Positions 26,147-35,063 of a stretch of 39,415 bases of DNA are shown here, piece after piece; position 1 is the first letter of the stretch, and each line of letters starts with the position of its first letter. The notes beneath the pieces were generated by a model, which ran no database searches, was not told the origin of the DNA, and saw nothing but the letters and a program-made list of their open reading frames with translations. A program made the translations under genes and the position numbers. Origin of the DNA: Cryobacterium sp. (GTDB taxonomy: Bacteria; Actinomycetota; Actinomycetes; Actinomycetales; Microbacteriaceae). The DNA is taken from NCBI GenBank assembly GCA_019638975.1, contig JAHBST010000010.1:1-39415 (forward strand). Direction: 5' to 3'.

Positions 26147-27121
26147 ATGGTCACCGAAACCGAGCCGCACATCCTGTGCGCCGACCTCGTGCGAATTTTC
26201 GCCGCCGAGGGAGTGGAGGTTCAAGCCCTCCAGGGACTCAACCTGAGCGTCGAGCGCGGCGAGATGGTTGCGCTCGTCGGCGCATCCGGTTCGGGCAAGT
26301 CCACCCTGCTCACGATCCTCTCGGGCCTCGACACCCCGACGGCCGGCGTCGCGCGCTGCGCGGGGAGCGACTTACTCACGATGGGCCGCAAAGAGCGCGT
26401 GCAGTACCAGCGGCACAGCGTCGGATTCGTCTGGCAGCAGACATCCCGCAACCTGCTCCCCTATTTGACGGCGACCGAGAACGTCGCGATGGCGATGGCC
26501 GTCGCGGGAAACAAAACGAAGAATCGGCGCGGCCGCATCCAGGAGCTGCTCGACCTCCTCGAGGTCGGATATTGCGCCGACCGGAAGCCCACGGAGCTCT
26601 CCGGCGGCGAGCAACAGCGCACCGCCATCGCCGTGGCCCTCGCGAACGAACCGCAAGTGCTGCTCGCGGATGAGCCCACGGGCGAGCTCGACGAGGCCAC
26701 GTCATCCGACGTGCTCGAAGCGATGCGCGGAGTCAACGAAGGCCTCGGAATCACCACGCTCATCGTCACGCACGATCCGGCCGTTTCCGACCACGTCAAT
26801 CGCACCGTGCAGATCCGGGACGGGCGCACCTCCACCGAAGTGCTCCGCCGCCGCGAAATCGACGAACACGGCCAGGAGCTTCACATCGCCGAAGAGTTTG
26901 CCGTGCTCGACCGTGTGGGCCGACTCCAGCTGCCCGACGACTTCACGAAAGCACTCGACTTGCGCGAGCGAGTGCGACTCGCGCTCGAGAGCGATCACGT
27001 CGGGGTGTGGCCGGGCCACCGACCGGCGAAGCGCGCCTCGAGCGAAGCTCCGTCGCACAACGTCGCCGAGAATCCGCCGCCCCCCGGCGCCGCGGGGGAC
27101 AGCGAGGGGGAGCAATCGTGA
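26147..27121 (+). CDS. ABC transporter ATPase with C-terminal extension (first)
   Basis: This 324-residue protein has a MacB/LolD-class nucleotide-binding domain: Walker A GASGSGKST (45-53), Q-loop QQTSRNLLPYL, signature LSGGEQQR, Walker B VLLADEPTGELDE and switch His in IVTHD. About 100 extra residues follow the domain, beginning with a predicted small folded segment (EEFAVLDRVGRLQLPDDF) and ending in a disordered Pro/Glu-rich tail. That is longer than usual for the class. A GAGGAAGG ribosome site precedes the ATG. It should energise one or both FtsX-type permeases. Confidence 0.9.
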   Translation: MVTETEPHILCADLVRIFAAEGVEVQALQGLNLSVERGEMVALVGASGSGKSTLLTILSGLDTPTAGVARCAGSDLLTMGRKERVQYQRHSVGFVWQQTSRNLLPYLTATENVAMAMAVAGNKTKNRRGRIQELLDLLEVGYCADRKPTELSGGEQQRTAIAVALANEPQVLLADEPTGELDEATSSDVLEAMRGVNEGLGITTLIVTHDPAVSDHVNRTVQIRDGRTSTEVLRRREIDEHGQELHIAEEFAVLDRVGRLQLPDDFTKALDLRERVRLALESDHVGVWPGHRPAKRASSEAPSHNVAENPPPPGAAGDSEGEQS

Positions 27122-27873
27122 CGATCGAAACCCCGGCTCGCCTCCAGACTGAATTGGCGCCCTCCCTTCGCGCGGAAAACGTGAGCCGCACCTTCGGGAC
27201 GGGTGCCGGCGAAGTGCACGCGTGCACCGACATCAGCATCGAAGTGCACGCGAGCGAACTCCTCGTCGTTCGCGGGAAGAGCGGCAGCGGAAAGACGACG
27301 CTGCTCAACATGCTCGGCGGGCTCGACCGGCCGACGTCCGGCCGCGTCTGGATCGGCGACCAGGACATCACGGCGCTGAACGACGCCAAGCTCGCCCACG
27401 TGCGGCGCGGCAGGATCGGCTACGTTTTCCAGACCTTCGGTCTCATCCCCGTGCTCTCCGCGGCGGAGAACGTCGAAGTCCCTTTGCGCATCCGTGGGAC
27501 GGATCCCGCGGTGCGAGACGCGCAAGTGGCGGAAATGCTCGAACTCGTGGGTTTGAGCGACCATGCCGCCCAACGGCCGTACGAGCTGTCCGGCGGCCAG
27601 CAGCAGCGCGTCGGGCTCGCGCGAGCACTTATCGGCGGACCCGACATCCTGCTCGCCGACGAACCGACGGGCCAATTGGACTCCCGCACGGCCGCGACCA
27701 TGATGGACCTCATCGAAGAACTCGTGAAGGCGAAAGGAATTGCCGCCGTCATTTCAACTCACGACCCGCTACTCGTAGCCCGCGCCCACAATGTCGTCGA
27801 CTTGCACGACGGACGACTGGTGCAGCCGGAGACCCATGTGGGCCGCCATGCTGCACCAGTCGCCGTCGACTGA
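27118..27873 (+). CDS. ABC transporter ATPase (second)
   Basis: This 251-residue MacB/LolD-class ATPase has Walker A GKSGSGKTT, Q-loop FQTFGLIPVLS, signature LSGGQQQR, Walker B ILLADEPTGQLDS and the switch His in STHD. The GTG start overlaps the previous stop (GTGA), with GAGGGGGAG upstream. Two non-identical ATPases beside two permeases suggest either a heterodimeric motor or two paired exporters. It ends 11 bp from the stop of the convergent subtilase gene. Confidence 0.9.
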   Translation: MTIETPARLQTELAPSLRAENVSRTFGTGAGEVHACTDISIEVHASELLVVRGKSGSGKTTLLNMLGGLDRPTSGRVWIGDQDITALNDAKLAHVRRGRIGYVFQTFGLIPVLSAAENVEVPLRIRGTDPAVRDAQVAEMLELVGLSDHAAQRPYELSGGQQQRVGLARALIGGPDILLADEPTGQLDSRTAATMMDLIEELVKAKGIAAVISTHDPLLVARAHNVVDLHDGRLVQPETHVGRHAAPVAVD

Positions 27874-27884
27874 ACTGCCTGCGA

Positions 27885-30800
27885 CTAGAACAGAATGAGC
27901 AAGTATTTCGTCGGGCTCGTCGAGCCCTGCACTCCCGCATCGCTCGGGGTGAACTCGGCCTGCACGCGGTAGAGTCCGCTGCCCTTCTTCGGCAGAGTGT
28001 AGGAGACCTTCCCGTTGTCGGCAGGCGTGAGAACGATCGTCGACACTTCTGTTCCGTTCACGGTGATCGTGACGCTTCCGCTCGGCGGGTCCGTCTCGCC
28101 TGTCTTGACGGTGACCTTCGCGGTCGTCGTCTGCCAGGAGAATCCGACCGTGCGACTGAGGCTCAGCGCCGTCGAGGATGAGTACGGCACGGTCACGGAA
28201 GCGGATACGGCAGTTCCCGGAGGGCGATTACCCTTGGTTGCCGTCACCTCGACCGTGAGCTGCTTTCCCTGGTCCGTCGTCGCCACGCGGTAGCGCTTCG
28301 ATTGCGCTCCCGGAATGTCCACGCCATCCGCTTGCCACTGGTAGGCGAAGTGCAAGCCGTTGACATCCCACGTTCCAGGGTCGGCGGTGAGCTTGTTGCC
28401 CACCTCCGGGGTGCCTGAGATCGTGGGAGGCGAGGTGTTGATCGGCGTACCCGGCAGCACCACGTCACCCGTCGTCACCGAGAGCAGGGTCTGCGCTCCC
28501 GTGTCGCCGTATTCGATGATTCCGAGGTAACTGCTGTGAGCAGCGAGCCCCTTCCAGCTGGCCGTGTAGCTGAGTGGAACGCCCTGATGCCCCCGAAGGA
28601 CTTTCGGGCTCAGACCCACGTGCGTGCCGACCGCTGCGACCGAGTAGGTGCGAAGGTCGAACGCGGTCGGTGGATTCGCGGAGTAGACATCGACGTACAC
28701 GAGGTAGTCGGTGGCATCCGGATTCGCAATGTCGACGCGCTCGTCGGCCGACGAGGTCGCCGACTGCCAACCCGCGATCGGTGTGCCGCCCGAATCGAGC
28801 TCGTAGACCGTCAGATCCAGGTCGGCCGAGTTGTCCACGGTATCCAGATCGAATCGAGCGAGCACCGTGCCGCTGGGAACGGTGACGGTGTACTCGAAAG
28901 AGTCGCCCGTCGTGCCGGAACCCGAATGATCCGTTTCGACGTTGTTCGGATCCGGCTGAAGCACACCCAGGCTCAGCCCGGTCGTCTTCAACGGGATTTT
29001 CGCGGTCGAACCCGGCGTCACCGTGACGTCGACCGAACCCGTTGCTCCTTCGCCCGCCACTTCGCCCGGCGCGACGATGGCGACCGGCTGGATCGCGATC
29101 GGCGAGCGCACCACCGTGGTGCCGCTCGTCCAGGTCAAGGCTCCCGTCGCGAACGTGTCGAGCGCCGCGGTCGTGCGCGAGAACGTCACCGTGTAGCTCG
29201 CCGTGTCTCCCGCGCTCGCAAAGGTGAGCGTCGAAGGCGATACCACGGCGTCGATGCCCGGCACCGAGATGGACGAGGTGAAGGTCCCCGGCTGCGTCGC
29301 CGTCACCGTTCTCGTGATCGTCTCGGGAGCGGTCAGCGATCCGACCGCGATGGAGGCGAGGTTGAGATCGCTCGGATTGATGGGTGCGACGCCCACGTCA
29401 TATCCAATGCCTTCGATGTATGCGAGCCAGTCGTTCACATCGTTGAGATACAGCAAGCCGGGCTCGAAGTACTTCGTCGGATCGACCTGGCCCGCGCCCT
29501 GAGCGAAGGGATCGGTGACCGGATCTCCGTTGCCGTCCACGGTGTTGTACGCGGTCGTCATCATCGCCGATTTGATTTCAGCGGGCGACGCGTTCGGGTA
29601 CTTGCCGAGGTAGAGTGCGGCGATTCCGCTGATGTGCGGAGTTGCCATCGAGGTTCCCGACAGGAACTGGAAGGTCGGCGCCTCGCCTTCGGCGTTTGCG
29701 CCGTCCGCGATGATCGCGACGCCCGGTGCTGTGATGTCCGGCTTCAGGATGTCGCTGCCATCCGCGAGCACGGGTCCGCGAGACGAGAATCCGGCGATCT
29801 GCGGCGTCGGAGGTTCAATCCCCGTCGAGTTGTCGGGAGTGAAGGTCGCCGTCGCTCCCGCTGTTGCCGCGTAGGCCATGAGCGCGTCATGGAATTGCGC
29901 GTCGAGGTGGATCGTCGGCACCGAGTGGTTATCGAGGTCGGTCGAACTCGGCGTCACGTTGATCAAAATCATGCCGATCCCACCCGCGCGCTTGACTTCG
30001 GCGGACTTGTCGACGCGTGCGATCACCCCTCGTTCGCACACGACGATCTTGCCCGCGGTGAGCGCAGGATCGAGAGTGTTCGCGTAGCAAAGGTTGGCAT
30101 TCGATGCGCCGCTCAGCTTGACGCTGTCCGCGAGCACAAGGTCGCCGGTGAGGGGCGGGTCGGCCGCGTTCATGTCGACCGTGATCGATGCGCCCGCCAT
30201 CTTCACGCCGTTGCCGAGCGTCACCGTCGCTTCATAGCTCGGGATCGTGCTCGCAGCGACCGTCGTGATCCACGGAGATGCGTTGTCGAGAGTGGAGGAA
30301 TCCGGTCCCGCATTGCCGGCGGCCGCCGATACGAAGATCCCCGCCGCGGCAGCGTTCAGAAATGCCTGGTCGGTCAGGGACACCGTGGTCTGTGCCGCCC
30401 CGCCGCCGATAGAGAAGCTGATGACATCAACACCGTCGTCGATCGCGACGTTGATCGCAGCGAGAATGTCGGATGTCGCGCAACCGTCATCGGTGGTTAC
30501 GGTCGGGTCCTGACCCGTCCAGCACACTTTGTACGTCGCGATCTTGGCCGCGGGCGCCACGCCCGTGATCGTTCCGAAGCTCGTGCCCTCGACCGTCGCA
30601 GGCACGTTCGCGTCACCGGCCGCAGTGCTCGTGGTGTGGGATCCGTGACCGTCGCCGTCTCGCGGCGACAAGTATTCGCCGAGGTCGGTGCCGCCGATGT
30701 TGCCGGCGCCGAATCCGTCGACGAAGTATCGGGCACCGATGATCTTCGTGCTGCAATCGTCAGCCGTAAATTGCACGCCCGTCTCGCACGTGCCGGTGAA

Positions 30801-31469
30801 TGTCGCGCCGTCGCCCTTCACGAAGTTGATGGTCGAACCGCTCAAATACGGCTCGGAGCCGGCTGTCGTTCCGAGGGGAGACCCTGCGAACGAGGGATTT
30901 TCCGGGGCGATTCCGGTGTCGAGCATGCCGATGACGACGCCTTCACCCGCGTGGTCGACGCCACCGAGCGAATTCCACACGCCATCCGGGCCGTCGAGGC
31001 CGAGGAACGACGTCGAAGGCACCGCCGTGACGTGCCGCAATTCATCCGGAACAACGCTCGCGACCTTCTTGTTGGATGACAAGGCCATCGCTTGCTTGGC
31101 GGTCAAGTGCGCGGAGAATCCATTGAGCGCGAGAGTGTACGAATAGTCGATCTTCGCGCCGACTTCGGCGGCGACATCCTTTTGCTGCTGCTCGAGGTAG
31201 TCGGAATAGTTCTCGACCGAGCGATTCTGAGCGTTGAGTTGCTTTCCCGACTTCGGCGTCGTGGGAGCGAACCCGTTGGTTCCGCCCTGGTATGTGGCGG
31301 CGGCGTCATCGACGAGCGTGACGACGTAGCGACCCGGTTTGAACGTGGTCTGGTGTTGTCCGCCGATCGAGGTTGGAGCAGCAACGGCCCCGAGCGCGGT
31401 TCCCGCGATGAGGCCTGAAGCGATGAGTGCGCTAGTGGCGACTCCCGCAATGATTTTTCGGATGCCCAC
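27885..31469 (-). CDS. Secreted subtilisin-like serine protease (S8, cucumisin-like)
   Basis: This is a 1194-residue exported endopeptidase. In order: signal peptide (about 1-31), inhibitor I9-type propeptide (about 45-145), S8 domain with D184 (GMLDTG), H275 (DGDGHGSH) and S605 (LSGTSMATPH), a PA domain inserted at about 430-545, and an Fn3-like domain (about 700-800). A bacterial C-terminal region with a jelly-roll-like part and two Ig-like repeats follows to the end. There is no LPxTG or LAxTG anchor, so it should be released. Start GTG 31469 has AAGGGA upstream. Three GTTAC-like boxes lie about 100-120 bp upstream. It converges on the exporter operon. Confidence 0.94.
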   Translation of the reverse strand: MGIRKIIAGVATSALIASGLIAGTALGAVAAPTSIGGQHQTTFKPGRYVVTLVDDAAATYQGGTNGFAPTTPKSGKQLNAQNRSVENYSDYLEQQQKDVAAEVGAKIDYSYTLALNGFSAHLTAKQAMALSSNKKVASVVPDELRHVTAVPSTSFLGLDGPDGVWNSLGGVDHAGEGVVIGMLDTGIAPENPSFAGSPLGTTAGSEPYLSGSTINFVKGDGATFTGTCETGVQFTADDCSTKIIGARYFVDGFGAGNIGGTDLGEYLSPRDGDGHGSHTTSTAAGDANVPATVEGTSFGTITGVAPAAKIATYKVCWTGQDPTVTTDDGCATSDILAAINVAIDDGVDVISFSIGGGAAQTTVSLTDQAFLNAAAAGIFVSAAAGNAGPDSSTLDNASPWITTVAASTIPSYEATVTLGNGVKMAGASITVDMNAADPPLTGDLVLADSVKLSGASNANLCYANTLDPALTAGKIVVCERGVIARVDKSAEVKRAGGIGMILINVTPSSTDLDNHSVPTIHLDAQFHDALMAYAATAGATATFTPDNSTGIEPPTPQIAGFSSRGPVLADGSDILKPDITAPGVAIIADGANAEGEAPTFQFLSGTSMATPHISGIAALYLGKYPNASPAEIKSAMMTTAYNTVDGNGDPVTDPFAQGAGQVDPTKYFEPGLLYLNDVNDWLAYIEGIGYDVGVAPINPSDLNLASIAVGSLTAPETITRTVTATQPGTFTSSISVPGIDAVVSPSTLTFASAGDTASYTVTFSRTTAALDTFATGALTWTSGTTVVRSPIAIQPVAIVAPGEVAGEGATGSVDVTVTPGSTAKIPLKTTGLSLGVLQPDPNNVETDHSGSGTTGDSFEYTVTVPSGTVLARFDLDTVDNSADLDLTVYELDSGGTPIAGWQSATSSADERVDIANPDATDYLVYVDVYSANPPTAFDLRTYSVAAVGTHVGLSPKVLRGHQGVPLSYTASWKGLAAHSSYLGIIEYGDTGAQTLLSVTTGDVVLPGTPINTSPPTISGTPEVGNKLTADPGTWDVNGLHFAYQWQADGVDIPGAQSKRYRVATTDQGKQLTVEVTATKGNRPPGTAVSASVTVPYSSSTALSLSRTVGFSWQTTTAKVTVKTGETDPPSGSVTITVNGTEVSTIVLTPADNGKVSYTLPKKGSGLYRVQAEFTPSDAGVQGSTSPTKYLLILF

Positions 31470-31566
31470 GGTTGTGTCCCTTTCTGAGCAACAGGGTGGA
31501 TTCCGCAGCCGGGTTCTGCGCGTGAGATTGACGATAAGCCCCGTCTACCCCCATTTGGGGCACTCC

Positions 31567-31593
31567 GTTACCGATCTGTTATCAATTCGTTAC
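31567..31593. promoter_or_regulatory. Three tandem GTTAC/GTTAT boxes, 11-bp period (MtrA-like)
   Basis: GTTAC at 31567, GTTAT at 31578 and GTTAC at 31589 lie exactly 11 bp apart. As I recall, the actinobacterial response regulator MtrA binds direct repeats of this type and spacing before genes for cell-wall hydrolases and secreted peptidases. The boxes lie 98-126 bp before the subtilase start and just after the stop of the monooxygenase gene (31635). The repeat is seen; the regulator is inferred. Confidence 0.6.
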
Positions 31594-31634
31594 CAATGGG
31601 TTCGAGCCGTCGGCTCCTGCCCGCGGTTCGAAAT

Positions 31635-32897
31635 TCACTCCACGCTGAGAGACGCCCGCTCGTTGAGCAGCTCAGGCGCAAAGCCGGCCGATTGCTTGTA
31701 TTGCGCGGCGATGGACTCGAGTTCCTGCTGCGACATGACGTCGTGGATGTGCGCGAAACCCTTCGGCGCGCGCTCGAACGCGATTTGCATGACGCGTTCC
31801 GGACCCAACTCCCGATTGCTCAAAGTCACGGCCGTCGTCAACGGCAAACGGATGCCCTCGTAGCGAGAGAGCGCAACCGGAACCGACGCCGCCGTCGCCA
31901 ATTCATACGCGAGCGTCCGCGCGTCGATGATCGCTTGCGATGCGCCATTCGAACCGATCGGATACATCGGATGGGCCGCGTCGCCGAGAAGCGTCTGAGT
32001 GCCGAAAGTCCATCGCTCGACGGGGTCCCGATCGACCATCGGGTACTGGAGCAACTCGTTCGCCGACGAAATCACGTTCGGAACATCGAGCCACTCGAAC
32101 TTCCATCCATCGAAAAACCGCGCCACGTCGAACGGGTCAGCAGTCTTCGTCCAACTGTTCTCGCCGGGTCCCGCGTTGTCGACTCGGCGCTCCGCGATGA
32201 AATTCACCCTCACCAATCCGCCTCGATCGGCCGAGGAGCCCGGATTCGAGAGAGGGTAGGCGACGAACTTCTGCTGACCGTCGCCCGCCATGATCATCGT
32301 TCTTCCATCGAGATACGGTTCCACCCACGCCGTACCGCGCCACAGCATGAGGCCGTTCCAGACGGGATCCCCTTCGAGCGGATACCGGCCGGCACGCAGC
32401 GTGCTGTGGATTCCATCGGCGCCGACCACGACATCCGCGTGAAGGACGGATTCGGTGCCGTCATCCGCGCGGACAGCGACGACTTCGCCACCCGCCGCCC
32501 ATGGAGTCGACGACCGCACGGATGAGCCCAGCACGATCGATCCGGGTAGTCGCTGTTCGACGGTGTCGCGCAGGAGCATCTGCAATTCGCCGCGGTGGAT
32601 CGAATATTGGGGCCACAAGTACCCTGCAGCGCGGCCCCGAGGTTCTGTCCATATTTCCTGCCCGAAGCGGTTGAAATAGCTCAGCCGGCTCGTGGGAACG
32701 CCGAGCCGAGCGAGTTCATCGCCGAGACCAAGTTCGGTGAGCTCGCGGACGGCGTGCGGCAGAAGATTGATGCCGACACCGAGCGGACGAAGCTCGTTGA
32801 CGCTCTCGCGGATTGTGACATCCGTGATTCCCGCAGCGTGCAAAGCGAGTGCGGTCGCCAGCCCGCCGATTCCGGCCCCCGCGATCAGAACCTTCAC
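31635..32897 (-). CDS. FAD-dependent monooxygenase (PhzS/salicylate-hydroxylase type)
   Basis: This 420-residue group A flavin monooxygenase has the dinucleotide fold GAGIGG (7-12), the NAD(P)H/FAD motif GADGIHST (159-166) and the ribityl motif GDAAHPMYPIGSNGASQ (305 onward). Such enzymes hydroxylate or decarboxylate aromatic or N-heteroaromatic acids using NAD(P)H and oxygen. The GTG start overlaps the stop of the NIPSNAP-like gene (GTGA). It is the last gene of a three-gene operon driven from the TetR-side promoter. The substrate is unknown. Confidence 0.88.
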   Translation of the reverse strand: MKVLIAGAGIGGLATALALHAAGITDVTIRESVNELRPLGVGINLLPHAVRELTELGLGDELARLGVPTSRLSYFNRFGQEIWTEPRGRAAGYLWPQYSIHRGELQMLLRDTVEQRLPGSIVLGSSVRSSTPWAAGGEVVAVRADDGTESVLHADVVVGADGIHSTLRAGRYPLEGDPVWNGLMLWRGTAWVEPYLDGRTMIMAGDGQQKFVAYPLSNPGSSADRGGLVRVNFIAERRVDNAGPGENSWTKTADPFDVARFFDGWKFEWLDVPNVISSANELLQYPMVDRDPVERWTFGTQTLLGDAAHPMYPIGSNGASQAIIDARTLAYELATAASVPVALSRYEGIRLPLTTAVTLSNRELGPERVMQIAFERAPKGFAHIHDVMSQQELESIAAQYKQSAGFAPELLNERASLSVE

Positions 32898-33205
32898 GAT
32901 TCGCGCTCCGACACGATTGTGACGCGCTGAATGAGCCGCTCCTCGACGCGTTCGGGAATCGCCCCCATGACGGCGGCCCGCTCGGGCGAGTCCAGGTACC
33001 GGGCTTCGACCTCGGCGAAGTCCTCGCCCGAACCGTCAACCCCGACAGCCCAAATGAATTCGTTCGTCTCGGGGATGCCGTACGCGAACTCGATGGTGAA
33101 GCCGGCGTTGATTCGGAGCGCCCTCATCGAGGTAGCCCACCATTCGACGAACGCTTCGAATTCGCCGTCGCGGATGGTGTACCGGCGCAACTGCACGGTT
33201 TTCAT
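32894..33205 (-). CDS. NIPSNAP-like small protein
   Basis: This 103-residue protein has a ferredoxin-like alpha/beta pattern: VQLRRYTIRDGEFEAFVEWW, then GFTIEFAYGIPETNEFIWAVG and RYLDSPERAAVMGAIP. These features recall the NIPSNAP family (dimeric alpha-beta barrel), whose members are often found beside catabolic oxygenases but have no settled function. Both ends overlap neighbours (ATGA with the amidohydrolase, GTGA with the monooxygenase). It could be an accessory enzyme acting between the two, or a carrier or stabiliser. Confidence 0.7.
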   Translation of the reverse strand: MKTVQLRRYTIRDGEFEAFVEWWATSMRALRINAGFTIEFAYGIPETNEFIWAVGVDGSGEDFAEVEARYLDSPERAAVMGAIPERVEERLIQRVTIVSERES

Positions 33206-34932
33206 CGCGACGCCGCCTCGAGAGTGCGCGCGGTCGTCGCAGACTGATTGCGGTCGTAAACGACACGCCCACCCGACATCGTCAGTCGTACAGCCGCCTT
33301 TCCGATCTCGACGGTCGGAAAGTCGAAGAGATTTCGGTCCACGACCACGAGGTCTGCGAGGTATCCGGTCTCGATGCGCCCGGTATCCGCGTCGAGACCG
33401 TTCACGAGAGCACTGCCCCAGGTGTACGCCGTGATCGCATCCGCAAGAGTCAGGCGCTGCTCGATGCCGCCGAGCGGTGCCGTGATCGCGGGGTCCGGAG
33501 TGCGATTGACGCCGACGTGGATGGCCGCGAGCGGATCCGGTGTCGACACCGGCCAGTCGCTGCCGGCCGCGAGAGTCGCTCCGCTCTCGGCGAGTTCGCC
33601 GAACGGGTAAAGGCGATCCACGAGGCTCGGCGCCAGAAACGGAATCGTCAACTCGTCGAGTTGATCCTCGTGCATCGCCCACAGCATTTGAAGATTGGCG
33701 ATCGCGCCGAGCTTCTGAAATCGCGGAACATCCCACGAGCTGACGACTTGCAAATGGGCCAGATGATGGCGATTGCCGCGATCGCCGTTCGCGGCGCGGG
33801 CCGCTTTGATCGCATCGAGCGCTTCGGTCACGGCCCGATCGCCGAGAGCGTGGAAGTGAACCTGGAACCCCGCCTTGTCGAGAGCCGTGACGAAGCGCTT
33901 GAGGTCTCTCGGCGAGATGAACGACAGTCCCGAGTTGCCGGTCGCGTGGCCCGCCGAATCACGGTAGGGCGCGCTCAACGCCGCCGTGAAATTCTCGGCG
34001 ACGCCATCCACCATGATTTTCACCGCGGATGCCCGGAATCGGCCCGTCGGATCTGCGTCCGCGATCCGGTCCCTGCGGGCGATCAGGGATTCGAGTTGCT
34101 CGAGCCCGCCGTCGCGTTCCCACCACATGGCACCGACGACGCGCATCGTAAGTTCGCCCGCGGCGAGCGCGTCGAGGTAGGTGTCAGTCGCATCCCTCAT
34201 GCCGAGTCCGTTGCCGAGCAAGGCGTCTTGCCACGCCGTCACTCCGAGTTCGTGGAGATAGGACTGGGCCCGGCGCAGACCGAGTGCCGCAAGCTCGTCG
34301 CTCACCTCGGGCAGGAGCGAGGTCACCGCATCCGACGCTCCCTCGTGGAGCGTGCCCGAGGGCGCACCTGAGGCGTCCCGCTCGATTCGACCGTCGGCCG
34401 GGTCCGGGGTATCCCGTGTGATACCCGCGAGCTCGAGCGCTCGCGAGTTCACCCAGACTCCATGGTGGTCACGATTGAGAATGGCGGCCGGGCGGCCATC
34501 CGTCGCGGCGTCGAGGGCCTCGCGCGTCGGCGTGCCCCCTGGGAAGAAATCCATCGACCAGCCCGCGCCGACGATCCACTCCGGCTCGGGGCGTTCAGCG
34601 CAATACTCTCGAATCAAGCGATAGCAGTCGTCGGCACTCGAGGCCGCGGTGAGATCGCACTGGAGCATTTCGGTTCCACCGAACACCGGGTGGATGTGCG
34701 CGTCCTGGAAGCCCGGGAGGATGAGCTCGTCAGGGGCGCTGTGCACAATGGTGTCCCGGCCGATGACGGTCGCGAGTTCGCCCGGCTCGGCGATCGCCAT
34801 GATGCGTTCGCCGGCGATGGCGAGATCCGCGCGGATCGGGCGTTCCATTCCGGCCGTGAACATCCAGCCATCGAGGATGACCGAATCTGCGAATCTGGAT
34901 TCGCTCTCGGCGTGTTCGGCGAAAGTTGACAC
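33202..34932 (-). CDS. Amidohydrolase family 3 protein (YtcJ-like)
   Basis: This 576-residue metal-dependent hydrolase has the N-terminal metal motif DAHIHP (H79, H81), the later HFHALGDRAV and AHLQV His motifs and the active-site GSDWPVSTPDPL near the C-terminus. Length and motif order fit the YtcJ/NfdA subgroup, which cleaves N-formyl or N-acyl amines and similar amides. GTG 34932 has AGAGGAGG upstream; the longer frame would run through the divergent promoter. It opens an operon with the NIPSNAP-like and monooxygenase genes and should be controlled by the adjacent TetR-type regulator. The exact substrate cannot be told. Confidence 0.9.
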   Translation of the reverse strand: MSTFAEHAESESRFADSVILDGWMFTAGMERPIRADLAIAGERIMAIAEPGELATVIGRDTIVHSAPDELILPGFQDAHIHPVFGGTEMLQCDLTAASSADDCYRLIREYCAERPEPEWIVGAGWSMDFFPGGTPTREALDAATDGRPAAILNRDHHGVWVNSRALELAGITRDTPDPADGRIERDASGAPSGTLHEGASDAVTSLLPEVSDELAALGLRRAQSYLHELGVTAWQDALLGNGLGMRDATDTYLDALAAGELTMRVVGAMWWERDGGLEQLESLIARRDRIADADPTGRFRASAVKIMVDGVAENFTAALSAPYRDSAGHATGNSGLSFISPRDLKRFVTALDKAGFQVHFHALGDRAVTEALDAIKAARAANGDRGNRHHLAHLQVVSSWDVPRFQKLGAIANLQMLWAMHEDQLDELTIPFLAPSLVDRLYPFGELAESGATLAAGSDWPVSTPDPLAAIHVGVNRTPDPAITAPLGGIEQRLTLADAITAYTWGSALVNGLDADTGRIETGYLADLVVVDRNLFDFPTVEIGKAAVRLTMSGGRVVYDRNQSATTARTLEAASR

Positions 34933-34991
34933 GGAAGCCTCCTCTGGGCGCGATCGACCTCGGGCGCGCATGGACGACCGAGCCAACCTGA

Positions 34992-35021
34992 AATGTACGC
35001 CGCGCGCGGCGTGTCTGTCAA
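34992..35021 (-). promoter_or_regulatory. Promoter of the amidohydrolase operon
   Basis: On the minus strand, -35 TTGACA (35021-35016) and -10 TACATT (34997-34992) are 18 bp apart. Transcription would start near 34985, leaving about 50 bases of leader. The -35 is the left arm of the operator palindrome. Confidence 0.65.
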
Positions 35022-35032
35022 CAACGTTGACA
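35016..35032. promoter_or_regulatory. Operator palindrome between TetR and amidohydrolase genes
   Basis: TGTCAAC and GTTGACA are perfect complements around AAC. Each arm contains a consensus -35 (TTGACA), one for each direction. Further CAACG/CGTTG repeats continue to 35040. One bound TetR-type dimer would cover both -35 boxes. Binding itself is inferred. Confidence 0.7.
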
Positions 35033-35063
35033 ACGACGTTGAACGATGTGGAAGACTTGAGCC

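Noticed and set aside
31546-31562. CsoR-like operator (TACCCCC, ATTT, GGGGCA) before the subtilase
   Set aside because: The right half lacks the flanking TA, the spacing differs from the true sites at 8350-8392, and a copper link to the protease is unlikely.
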